DNA of 11,412 bases. Origin: JABHCC01 sp964444375 (lineage in GTDB: Bacteria > Bacteroidota > Bacteroidia > Bacteroidales > UBA12481). The DNA lies in assembly GCA_964444375.1 (NCBI GenBank), contig CAYUGX010000156.1, positions 1-11,412 of the forward strand, written 5' to 3'. This document shows, in pieces, positions 1 through 8,300 of this stretch. The translations under genes and the position numbers were made by a program. A model generated the notes under the pieces. It was not told the origin of the DNA. It made no database searches and was given only the letters and a program-made list of their open reading frames with translations. Every line of letters starts with the position of its first letter. Position 1 is the stretch's first letter.

Positions 1-741
1 AAAGGCTTACTCGACGTCGCTGACAGAAAGGCCCGTTTGCGGTCGTTTCTGGGCTATAATGATCAAGTAGATTTCGAACTACAGACTTCCGTAGGGATTC
101 CGTCTTTCAAAGTAGATGTTCAACGAGCCGTTGAACTGGCCAAAGAGAATAATCCCGAGATATTATCTATGGAGACTCAGCTGATGGAAGCAGAGGCGAA
201 TGTAGCCAGAGCCAAAGCAGATGCCCGTTTCAATGCAGACCTTGTGGCCAGTTATGGGCTGACGCAAAGCTCGGCCGAATTTATAGAATCCTATAAAAAT
301 CCACAGGGTTATCAGCAGGCCAGTGTAGGGGTACGAATACCCATTTTGGATTGGGGTATGCGCAAAGGAAGAGTGAAAATGGCTGAGTCATACCGTGATG
401 TGGCCAAGCTTTCTGTCGATAAGCAAAGCCTTGAATTCGATCATCAAGTCTATCTCGATGTGATGGAATTTAATATGCAGGAAGAACAACTGGATTTAGC
501 GGCCAAGACCGATTCACTGGCTCAAAGTCGTTTTGAAATAACCCAGGAAAAGTATCTATTGGGCAAAGCCAGTCTACTGCAACTGAATGATGCACTAAAA
601 GCCAAAGATGATGGGGTAATCGATTACCTCAATGCGATGAGAACCTATTGGATGTATTATTTCAATATCAGGCGAACAACCCTGTTCGATTTCGAAAAGA
701 GCCAGACCTTGATTCAGAATTACGAAGGATTGGTAAACTAA
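1..741 (+). CDS. TolC-family outer membrane efflux protein, C-terminal part (5' end outside window)
   Basis: Outer membrane factor of a tripartite efflux pump: a trimeric beta-barrel and alpha-helical duct that carries substrates from the periplasm to the outside. The frame is open from base 1, and no convincing start is visible (the TTG at 37 is only a Leu codon), so 246 C-terminal residues are seen. A full family member has roughly 400-500 residues, so this is about the second outer-membrane-efflux repeat. Visible features are long amphipathic helices rich in Ala, Glu, Gln and Lys (around 125-225 and 380-640), a beta-strand stretch ending in a PILDWG motif at 340-357 that is typical of the second repeat, and the helix after it starting with RKGRVKMAES. 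The TAA stop shares its last A with the ATG of the downstream RND gene, so the two are translationally coupled. Family assignment is firm; substrate is unknown. Confidence 0.9.
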   Translation, partial: KGLLDVADRKARLRSFLGYNDQVDFELQTSVGIPSFKVDVQRAVELAKENNPEILSMETQLMEAEANVARAKADARFNADLVASYGLTQSSAEFIESYKNPQGYQQASVGVRIPILDWGMRKGRVKMAESYRDVAKLSVDKQSLEFDHQVYLDVMEFNMQEEQLDLAAKTDSLAQSRFEITQEKYLLGKASLLQLNDALKAKDDGVIDYLNAMRTYWMYYFNIRRTTLFDFEKSQTLIQNYEGLVN

Positions 742-3700
742 TGAGCATGATGCCATCCAAAGAAAGTCAAAAGCGAACGCCGGCCTTCTCGATCATCGTC
801 TCATTCATCCTGTTCATGATCATTGGTTTGGCCTTGCTACCGCAGCTATCAGTGCACCTGCATTCAACGCGGCACATCCCGACATTGACCGTCCGCTATG
901 GCTGGGCAAATGCTTCACCCAGACTAATTGAACAGGAGGTAACAGCCCCACTTGAAGGCCTATTCAATACCATTATTGGAATTACCAAAATCAGTTCAAC
1001 ATCAAGCCGGGGGAGTGGATCAATCACACTCTCATTTGATGAACATGCCAATATAGACAATAAACGATTTGAGATTGCAGCTAAAATTCGTGAAGCTTAT
1101 CCAGGCCTACCGGATGGGGTTAGTTACCCACAGCTTTCTTATTATGCAGAAGATGATGAAGAGAAGGAGCAAGATTTGCTCTCGTATTCGTTGAATGCCC
1201 CTGCCAGTCCCCGCTTAATCCAGGAATATGCTGAAGACCATATTCGACCCAAGTTGAGTCATATTGAAGGGCTCGATCGTGTTGAAGTTTGGGGAGCAAC
1301 ACCCATGGAATGGGAATTGACCTATGACCAGGAGCAGCTACACAGCCTGGGTATCAGCAGACAGCATATACTTTCGGCTTTAACCGGATATTTTCAAAAT
1401 GAGGTGATAGGTATGGGGTACGATCGAGCAACACAAAAAGGTGTTTCAGCACCCAAACCCATTGTGTTGCAATCATTGCCTAATGAACAAAATACCTGGC
1501 TAGATATACCGGTTACAAGTGTCAATGGCCGAATTGTGAGGATCAAAGATTTATGCCGGGTACTACATAAAGAACAAGAACCAACCGGATATTATCGTAT
1601 CAATGGAAATAACACGATTAACTTGCGCTCTATCGCAGAACCAGGTGCAAACAGTTTAACGGTTGCTGCGGAGTTAAAGTCAATCATGGCTGAGCTGGAG
1701 GAGGATTTTCCACCCGGCTATTTCATCCTGCTAACAAATGATGCGACTGAAGAGATCAAAGATGAACTAAGTAAAATCTATTTCAGAACACTGTTTTCTT
1801 TCACCATTCTGCTGTTATTTGTTTTATTGGTGAGTCGACAGTTTCGCTATCTCCTCATAATTTTCATCTCCCTGGTGGCCAACCTGCTCACTGCCTTTAT
1901 TCTATACTATATCTTTCATGTGCAGATAAATCTCTATTCGCTGGCTGGGATTACGGTTTCTCTTGGTTTGATTATCGACAATACCATTGTGATGCTCGAC
2001 CACATGCGAACCAAGAAAAATCGCCGGGTATTTCTGGCCATCCTGGCTGCAACCCTGACCACCATTGGCGCCTTGTCGGTAATCCGTTTCTTTGGAAATA
2101 TTCTCAACGAAGAATTGAAAGATTTCTCGATGGTGCTGATCATTAATCTTTTTGTGAGTCTAATGACTGCCCTCTTTTTGGTACCCTCGCTTTATCAGAA
2201 AATACCACTGAAACCCAAGAATGGTCGACGTGGACGCATCCGCCGGCAACGCGTGATTCGGTTTACGGCTCGGTATTCAATTATGATCGCTTTTGCCCAG
2301 CGCTATCGTTGGATTTACATTGTGATGGCAATACTGCTCTTCGGAATACCAATTAATAAATTACCCACCAAAATGGAAGGTGAAGAGTGGTATCATAGTT
2401 TGTATCAGAAAACACTGGCTTCTGATTTTTACGTTCAAAAACTCAAACCTGTACTTGATAAGAGCCTTGGTGGCACCCTGCGAATTTTTACAACCCATGT
2501 CATAAATAATTGGAAATACCGCTATCCCCAACGGACACAGATTAATGTAACAGCTTCATTACCAGAGGGTGCAATTCTTCAGCAAATGAACGACCTGATG
2601 GTAGAATGTGAACGCTACCTGTCACAATACGATCAAATAGACCAGTATGTGACCTCGGTTCGGTCGGCCAGGAAAGGGTATTTAACCATAAACTTCAAGC
2701 CCGATTATGAGCTGGGCGCTTTCCCATTTGTGTTGTTTACCCAGTTGAACGACCTGGCCAATAAACTAGGCGGAGCTGATTGGAGTATTACTGGGATAGG
2801 GCAGTGGTTCAATAATTCGGTTAGTGAGCAGGTTGGATCGCAACGCCTCAATTTATTTGGGTATAATTATGAAGAACTCATGGGCTATGCCGAATGGACA
2901 CTTGACCAGGCCATGATTCATGAGCGGGTGCAAAAAGGCTCTATTATCAGTACCTACACCTACCGGAGGGATCCCTTGTACGAATATGTACTCAGGATGG
3001 ATCCCGAAAAAATCAACACATATGGTATTGAGACGCGTGAAATTGTAAATCAATTAGGAGCATTATCTATCAACCACACCCCAAACGGACGTATTTTTAT
3101 TGATGGTGACCTCGAACCCATCCGATTACAGTCACAGCAAAGTCGTGAATTTGATGTATGGATGATGAGCCATTCTCCGGTTGAACGAAATGGATCTACC
3201 GTGAAACTCGATGACCTCGGAGAAGTGCAACGCGAAATTAAGAATAGGAGTATCCGGAAGGAAAATCAACAATATGTCTTGATGGTAGAATATGATTTTA
3301 CGGGGAATTATAAGCTCGCTAAAATCTATCAAGACCGGCTGGTTCTTAAAGTCAAAGATCATTTGCCCATTGGCTATACGGTTGAACAGCAAAAATACCG
3401 GGGCTGGAATCCCGAATCAAAGAAGCAATTCTTATTGATCATTCTGGTTATCGCTATAATTTACATGATCTGCTCGATTCTTCTCGAATCACTCAAACAA
3501 CCCCTGGCGGTTGTTCTGATCATACCGATATCCTATGTAGGCGTTTTTCTAACCTTCTACATTTTTGATTTCACCTTTGATCAGGGCGGGTTTGCTTCGT
3601 TTTTGCTGTTGAGCGGACTCGTAGTCAATGCAGCCCTGTACATCCTGAATGATTACAACAACCTCCGAAAAACCGGCCGGTACAAAAACAATGGAATAAG

Positions 3701-3995
3701 ATTATATCTAAAGGCCTTTAATGGTAAGATTATCCCAATCATGCTAACTGTGATGTCAACTGTACTCGGCCTGGTACCTTTCTTAACAGGAGGCGAAGAC
3801 AGTGCTTTCTGGTTCTCACTCGCTGTTGGCACCATGGGTGGCCTGATCTTCTCAGTCTTCGCCCTCTTCATCTTCCTACCAGCCTTTATGAAACTGCATA
3901 AGGCAAAGCCGCAAGATCTTGCGGCTCCACCTGTAAAGCCGCAAGATATTGCGTCTATACGAGCAAACAATAATGAAACAAACAACCATGCATAA
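741..3995 (+). CDS. RND efflux transporter permease, first of two (RND1)
   Basis: Inner-membrane proton-driven pump of the RND superfamily (AcrB/MdtB/CusA type), 1084 aa. I chose the ATG at 741 because it overlaps the upstream TAA (TAATG) and puts TM1 at residues 15-33; an in-frame TTG at 648 would lie inside the TolC-like gene. The layout is TM1, a periplasmic loop (about 34-349), TM2-6 (about 350-520), TM7 (about 523-540), a second, larger periplasmic loop (to about 896), then TM8-12 (to about 1050). TM4 has LGLIIDNTIVMLD with D413-N414, matching AcrB D407-D408 with the second Asp replaced. TM10 has GLVVNAALYILND with N963 where AcrB has K940. Such replacements are common in non-AcrB RND pumps, so they do not imply loss of function. 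A roughly 35-residue hydrophilic cytoplasmic tail holds two KPQD-type repeats encoded by palindromic DNA (see separate entries). Substrate cannot be inferred. Confidence 0.93.
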   Translation: MSMMPSKESQKRTPAFSIIVSFILFMIIGLALLPQLSVHLHSTRHIPTLTVRYGWANASPRLIEQEVTAPLEGLFNTIIGITKISSTSSRGSGSITLSFDEHANIDNKRFEIAAKIREAYPGLPDGVSYPQLSYYAEDDEEKEQDLLSYSLNAPASPRLIQEYAEDHIRPKLSHIEGLDRVEVWGATPMEWELTYDQEQLHSLGISRQHILSALTGYFQNEVIGMGYDRATQKGVSAPKPIVLQSLPNEQNTWLDIPVTSVNGRIVRIKDLCRVLHKEQEPTGYYRINGNNTINLRSIAEPGANSLTVAAELKSIMAELEEDFPPGYFILLTNDATEEIKDELSKIYFRTLFSFTILLLFVLLVSRQFRYLLIIFISLVANLLTAFILYYIFHVQINLYSLAGITVSLGLIIDNTIVMLDHMRTKKNRRVFLAILAATLTTIGALSVIRFFGNILNEELKDFSMVLIINLFVSLMTALFLVPSLYQKIPLKPKNGRRGRIRRQRVIRFTARYSIMIAFAQRYRWIYIVMAILLFGIPINKLPTKMEGEEWYHSLYQKTLASDFYVQKLKPVLDKSLGGTLRIFTTHVINNWKYRYPQRTQINVTASLPEGAILQQMNDLMVECERYLSQYDQIDQYVTSVRSARKGYLTINFKPDYELGAFPFVLFTQLNDLANKLGGADWSITGIGQWFNNSVSEQVGSQRLNLFGYNYEELMGYAEWTLDQAMIHERVQKGSIISTYTYRRDPLYEYVLRMDPEKINTYGIETREIVNQLGALSINHTPNGRIFIDGDLEPIRLQSQQSREFDVWMMSHSPVERNGSTVKLDDLGEVQREIKNRSIRKENQQYVLMVEYDFTGNYKLAKIYQDRLVLKVKDHLPIGYTVEQQKYRGWNPESKKQFLLIILVIAIIYMICSILLESLKQPLAVVLIIPISYVGVFLTFYIFDFTFDQGGFASFLLLSGLVVNAALYILNDYNNLRKTGRYKNNGIRLYLKAFNGKIIPIMLTVMSTVLGLVPFLTGGEDSAFWFSLAVGTMGGLIFSVFALFIFLPAFMKLHKAKPQDLAAPPVKPQDIASIRANNNETNNHA
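3907..3926. repeat. 20-bp perfect palindrome, copy 1 (in RND1 tail)
   Basis: The sequence agccgcaagatcttgcggct equals its own reverse complement over all 20 bases. It is read in frame as KPQDLAA (residues 1056-1062 of RND1). A second copy follows exactly 30 bases later, and a third with the same outer bases but a different core lies at 4025. As RNA or extruded DNA it could form a hairpin, although it has no spacer loop. It is inside the coding sequence, so it is not a simple terminator, and no T-run follows. Best read as a small REP-like or protein-coding palindromic repeat; the family is not identified. Confidence 0.8.
3937..3956. repeat. Imperfect 20-bp palindrome, copy 2 (in RND1 tail)
   Basis: The sequence agccgcaagatattgcgtct is a direct repeat of copy 1 with three base differences. 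It lies 30 bases (10 codons) downstream in the same reading phase and encodes KPQDIAS (residues 1066-1072). Its arms pair with two mismatches, so it looks like a decayed copy. Together the two copies form a tandem repeat with a 30-base unit starting at the shared AAG codon. Confidence 0.7.
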
Positions 3996-3996
3996 T

Positions 3997-4114
3997 ATGA
4001 AACCCAAATCATCCCGTCAAGCAAAGCCACACGGCCGTGTGGCTCATCGTACCACCAAAGCCCACCAGCTCGCCACCAGCCCCAGCCAAAACAAAACCCA
4101 AAACCAAAAACGCC
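3997..4114 (+). CDS. Possible 5' fragment of the membrane fusion protein gene (ends at the N run)
   Basis: The ATG at 3997 follows the RND1 stop by one base (TAAtATG), the same arrangement seen at 8350-8356 where RND2 meets lipoprotein A. It opens a frame of 39 complete codons up to the Ns. The peptide begins MKPKSSRQAKPHGRVAHR, is basic and lacks any hydrophobic segment. It carries the third palindrome in the same codon phase as the two copies in the RND1 tail. I infer that this is the hydrophilic start of the adaptor gene, whose lipoprotein signal and body resume after the gap, but continuity cannot be shown. From about 4051 the bases are almost only A and C (57 of 64), so the last 20 codons may be unreliable. 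Alternatively it is a non-coding spacer and the true start codon was lost in the gap. Confidence 0.45.
4025..4044. repeat. 20-bp perfect palindrome, copy 3 (RND1/MFP junction)
   Basis: The sequence agccacacggccgtgtggct is perfectly self-complementary. It shares the outer agcc/ggct arms and the preceding gcaa with copy 1 at 3907, but the inner twelve bases differ while still pairing. In the frame of the ATG at 3997 it encodes KPHGRVA, with the palindrome beginning at the second base of an AAG codon exactly as in copies 1 and 2. The matched phase suggests one element type that is tolerated or read inside proteins. Confidence 0.75.
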
Positions 4115-4124
4115 NNNNNNNNNN
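4115..4124. other. Assembly gap (10 Ns)
   Basis: Ten Ns are a common placeholder for a scaffold gap, so the true distance is unknown and may be larger or even negative. It falls in the 5' part of the adaptor gene. Frame cannot be carried across it. Confidence 0.97.
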
Positions 4125-4222
4125 ATAGGCTCAATAAAAATAGTATTAATATTGGTAAAAAACACCATAAAAAAAAATCACACCAAACTCACCCCCACAA
4201 CCACCCCCCCCCGGGGGGGGGG
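4125..4222. other. Low-complexity stretch right of the gap, including a C9G10 tract
   Basis: This 98-base stretch is unlike the rest of the window. Positions 4157-4212 contain no G at all (A, C and three Ts), including an A-run of nine at 4169-4177, and end in nine Cs at 4204-4212. These are followed at once by ten Gs at 4213-4222. The adaptor frame has stops here at 4126, 4135, 4141, 4147, 4156 and 4168. The A/C skew also appears on the left side of the gap (4051-4114). I read the stretch as poor-quality contig-end sequence rather than biology, but a real C/G hairpin that broke the assembly is possible. Confidence 0.65.
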
Positions 4223-5301
4223 CTCTTCTGCTCGCCATAGCCCTCCTGCTCGCAACGAGCGCATGCAAACAGAAAAGCGAAACCGAATACGGCTCAGAAC
4301 TAGGCAAAACCGAAGCCAAAGCCGATCCCATCCACGTCGAAGGGGAACTGGCCAGCTACGGTGATTTCCCACTTGAATTCGTAAGCAATGGCAAGTTGAG
4401 GGCAAAGAATCAAGCCGAACTCTACTTCAAAAAAAATCAATTGATCCAACAGATCAAAGTCAAAAATGGCGACTGGGTCAAGTCGAATCAGGTTTTGGCC
4501 GTGCTCGAAAATGAATTGGATCAGATAAACCTCGAACAGGCTGAGATCAGGCTGGCCAATGCCCGGATTGATCGTAAGAATCGGGTAATCTCACACACAG
4601 GAACTGCCGATGGCCAAATCGATGAGAGCGATGAAGCCATGAAGAATATTACTTTGGCTTCAGGTTTTCGCGAGGCAGAGCTTAATCTCAAGAAAGCTCA
4701 GATGGATTATAACAATACCATCATGTTTGCACCCATTACCGGCCGGGTGATTGATCTTGAAACCAAAGTAAATAATCTCCCGAAAAGTGGAGAACCATTC
4801 TGTCGCATCATTGATGACCGGGAGTTCGAAGTGGTGTTTCCAATTCTTGAATCTGAAGTCGGAAGATTAAACGTTGGACAAGCTATTAGTATGCGTCCAT
4901 TCATCGAAGACAGCGTTTTCTATGCTGGTAAGATTGCTCAGATCAATCCTGTTGTGGATGAACATGGATTGGTACAGGTAACTGCCGTAGTATCCAATTC
5001 AAGTGGAGATCTTATACAGGGCATGAATGTCAAAGTCTTTATTAAAGATAAAGTGCCCGACTGTGTTATTGTGCCCAAAGAGGCGGTGGTGCTCAGAAAT
5101 AACCAACAGGTTGTGTTTAAATACAGCGAGGGAAAAGCCATGTGGAATTATGTTGGGACAGAGCATGAAAATTCTTCGTCATACTCGGTGGTGCAGGTCA
5201 GACCCGGACAGGTTATTCAACCGGGTGATACAATTATCACCATAGGTAATCTAAACCTGGCACATGAAGCCGAAGTAAAATTCAGGATGATTGAAAAATA
5301 A
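4171..5301 (+). CDS. RND efflux periplasmic adaptor (membrane fusion protein), lipoprotein; true start missing
   Basis: HlyD/AcrA-type adaptor that bridges the RND pump and the TolC-like duct. The frame is open from 4171, but the first bases are low-complexity and hold no ATG, GTG or TTG before the signal peptide, so the start is lost or a frameshift lies in the C9G10 tract. A lipoprotein signal is clear at 4222-4266: ALLLAIALLLATSAC, with the lipobox Cys at 4264, giving a 345-residue mature protein. Along it come a biotinyl/lipoyl-like half-motif (IKVKNGDWVKSNQVLAVLE), a short coiled-coil hairpin (about 4515-4715), the second lipoyl half with FAPITGRVIDL (about 4728-4760), a beta-barrel domain (about 4825-5040) and a membrane-proximal domain with VPKEAVVLRNNQQVVFKY. 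It sits between the two RND genes, so it probably serves both. RND2 starts 15 bases after its stop. Confidence 0.88.
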   Translation, partial: KKITPNSPPQPPPPGGGALLLAIALLLATSACKQKSETEYGSELGKTEAKADPIHVEGELASYGDFPLEFVSNGKLRAKNQAELYFKKNQLIQQIKVKNGDWVKSNQVLAVLENELDQINLEQAEIRLANARIDRKNRVISHTGTADGQIDESDEAMKNITLASGFREAELNLKKAQMDYNNTIMFAPITGRVIDLETKVNNLPKSGEPFCRIIDDREFEVVFPILESEVGRLNVGQAISMRPFIEDSVFYAGKIAQINPVVDEHGLVQVTAVVSNSSGDLIQGMNVKVFIKDKVPDCVIVPKEAVVLRNNQQVVFKYSEGKAMWNYVGTEHENSSSYSVVQVRPGQVIQPGDTIITIGNLNLAHEAEVKFRMIEK

Positions 5302-5316
5302 GCAGAACGAACCCGT

Positions 5317-8300
5317 ATGGTAAAATTCTTGATCAATCGACCCATTGCTGTGATTATGAGCTTTCTGGCAATCCTTTTTCTGGGGATTATCACAGCGGTC
5401 AATCTTCCGGTATCATTAATGCCCGACATTGATATTCCAGAAATTACAGTACAAGTGTCTTATCCCAATATCCCAGCACGCGAGATAGAAAATTCGGTAG
5501 TGAAAAACATACGGATGCACCTCATCCAGGTGGGCCACCTCGATCAGCTTGAATCGGAATCGCGAGACGGATTTGGAATGATACGGATGAAGTTCAAATA
5601 CGGCACAGACATAAACTACGCCTATATCGAAACCAACGAGAAGATAGACGATGCGATGAATTCGATCCCTCGTGACGTTGATCGGCCAAGAGTGATCAAA
5701 GCTTCGGCAACCGATATTCCGGTTTTCAATCTGATGGTGAGCCGCAAAGCTGATTGGGAAAATCAGGAACGCTTTCTTGAAATGAGTGAATTTGTGAGGG
5801 CAGTGATCATCAAACGCATCGAGCAGCTTCCTGAAGTAGCGATGGTTGATCATACGGGCATGAGCTACCCTGAGCTGATTGTGCTTCCTGATTATGAGAA
5901 ATTGCATAGCCTGGGATTTAGTGAACAGGATTTGGTTTCAGCCATATCGGCCAATAATATATCTAGCTTCGGTAACCTGATGGTACGCGAAGGGCAATAT
6001 CAATTCAGTGTGCAGTTCAAGAACTACCTCAAAGATGTTGATGATGTGGCTGACATTTATCTCAAAAAAGAAGAGCGATTATTTCAGATAAAAGACCTGG
6101 CAAGACTCGAATTACGACCTGAACAACGAGTGGGCTTGTTCATGACCAGAAACAAAGAAGCCCTCTGCCTGGCAATTATTAAACAAGCCGATGCCCGCAT
6201 GGAAGATTTGCGGGTTGAGCTGAATACCTTGCTTGATGAATTTAAGACTAAATATCCAGAATTGGATTTCGAAATTGAGAAGGATCAAAGCAAGATTCTA
6301 CGCTTTTCTATTGGTAATCTCAAGCAGTCATTACTCTTTGGCGCCTTTCTAGCCATCCTCATTATGTTTCTCTTTCTCAAAGACTTTCGTTCACCTCTCC
6401 TGATCGGTATTAGCATTCCCGTTTCTCTGATTGTGTGTTTCTTGATTTTCTATTTGGCCGGCATTTCGATCAATATCATTTCCCTATCCGGATTGGTTTT
6501 GGCTGTAGGAATGATGATTGATAATTCGATCATTGTCATCGACAATATCGACCAGTACATTCGAAAAAAAGAAAACCTTGAGAATGCCTGTATTAAGGGA
6601 GCCAATGAAGTGATACGACCACTCATTTCATCTGCCCTGACTACCAGTGCGGTCTTCATTCCCCTGATCTTCCTGAGTGGAATTTCTGGAGCACTGTTTT
6701 TTGATCAGGCCCTGGCCATAACGATAGGTCTGGTGGTTTCGTTCATGGTTTCAGTTACCCTGCTGCCTATGCTGTATCGATTGTTTAACCTGAAAAGGCA
6801 AGCAATCGGTGAAAATCGATTTTTGGCACGCATCAATCGAATCAACTACGAAGGAGTTTATGAAAAAGGATTCAATCACGTATTCCGACACAAATTGATT
6901 TATGGTCTGCTGTTCATGGTATTAGCTGCATGCACTATTGTTTTTGTCAGAGTTTTAGATATCAGACGTTTACCCAAAATTGATCAGACCGAAGTAGTAA
7001 CCCTAATCGATTGGAATGAACCCATACATGCTGAAGAAAATGCCTTGCGGGTAAAAGCGCTCATTGGTTCTCTTGAAGATAGTCTGATTCAATTCTCAGC
7101 ACTTGTCGGTGAACAGCAATTCATGCTCAGTACTGGAGAAAACCGGGCCACCACAGAGGCTGAGCTCTATTTTACCACCCATGAGACAGACGGAATAACC
7201 CAAATTGAAGCCGATATTCGAGCCTATCTTGGTCGTCACTATTCCCTGGCATCGGTCAGCTTTTACCCGCCGAAAAATGTTTTCGAAGCCCTGTTCTCAG
7301 ACGATGATCCTGATTTGATTGCCCAGGTATGGGATACAAAGAATGAGCAGGCTCCACTGGTTGAACCTATGTATGATTTTGTTAATGATCTTCATCTGCC
7401 GGATGGGATTATTAAAGATCCCGTTCCCTTGTCAGATCAAATCGTAATCGAAGTAGATCCTGAACTATTGTTGCTGTATCAGGTTGATTTTAACACCTTA
7501 AAAAATGTGCTCAAATCGGCTTTCAATGAGAATCAGGTTGATATGCTCAAAACCTATCAACGCTTTATTCCGATCAGTTTAGGAGATGATCCGAAAACCA
7601 TTTTGCGTATAATTGATCAAACCCTGGTTCCGAATAAGCAAGGTGAGAACATGCCACTCTCTTCTCTCGTTAAAATAGATCGCGAGCAAGCCTATAAAAG
7701 CCTTCGAGGCGGTCGCGACGGCGAGTTCATACCAGTCAATTTTTACGGAGAAGCTGATGCCATTGAAGCCACCATGGATGAGGTCAAAGACAAAATCAAA
7801 AAACGCTCAAATTTCGATGTGCGATTTACCGGTAAGTTTTTCACCCAGCAAGCCATGATGAAAGAGTTGATGTTAGTTTTACTGATATCGGTGTTGCTGT
7901 TGTATTTCATTCTGGCTGCCCAGTTTGAGAGCTTTGTGCAGCCCCTGATTGTATTGCTTGAATTACCAATCGATATGGCTGGAGCCATGTTCTTGCTGTG
8001 GATCTTCGGTGAATCACTCAATCTCATGTCGGCAATTGGTATCATAGTCATGAGTGGTATCATCATTAACGATTCCATCCTGAAGATTGACACCATCAAC
8101 CGCGCCCGTTGGTCGGGTATGGATACACTGGCCGCAATCCGTTTAGGCGGGGAAAGACGACTGAAACCAATTATCATGACCTCACTTACAACGATTCTCG
8201 CCCTATCTCCCTTCTTGTTCTTCAGCGGATTGGGTGCCGAATTACAAAAGCCATTAGCTCTGGCCGTAATCGGAGGCATGGCCCTCGGAACATTCGTCAG

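Noticed and set aside
648..740. Upstream TTG start extending RND1 by 31 residues
   Set aside because: It lies inside the TolC-like gene in another frame, the added peptide does not resemble an RND N-terminus, and the ATG at 741 couples exactly to the upstream stop.
3907..3956. Palindromes as a CRISPR array or a rho-independent terminator
   Set aside because: There are only two adjacent units 30 bases apart without spacers of the right size, both lie inside a coding sequence, and no T-run follows either hairpin.
3653..4168. 171-codon antisense open frame spanning the gap
   Set aside because: It runs through the N run and the low-complexity sequence, is antisense to the RND1 end, and shows no domain.
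5416..5907. 163-codon antisense open frame within RND2
   Set aside because: It is a shadow of a well-supported RND coding region, with no recognisable motif and no own start context.
7743..8279. 178-codon antisense open frame within RND2
   Set aside because: It mirrors the TM8-12 region of the pump, and its composition follows the codon bias of the opposite strand.
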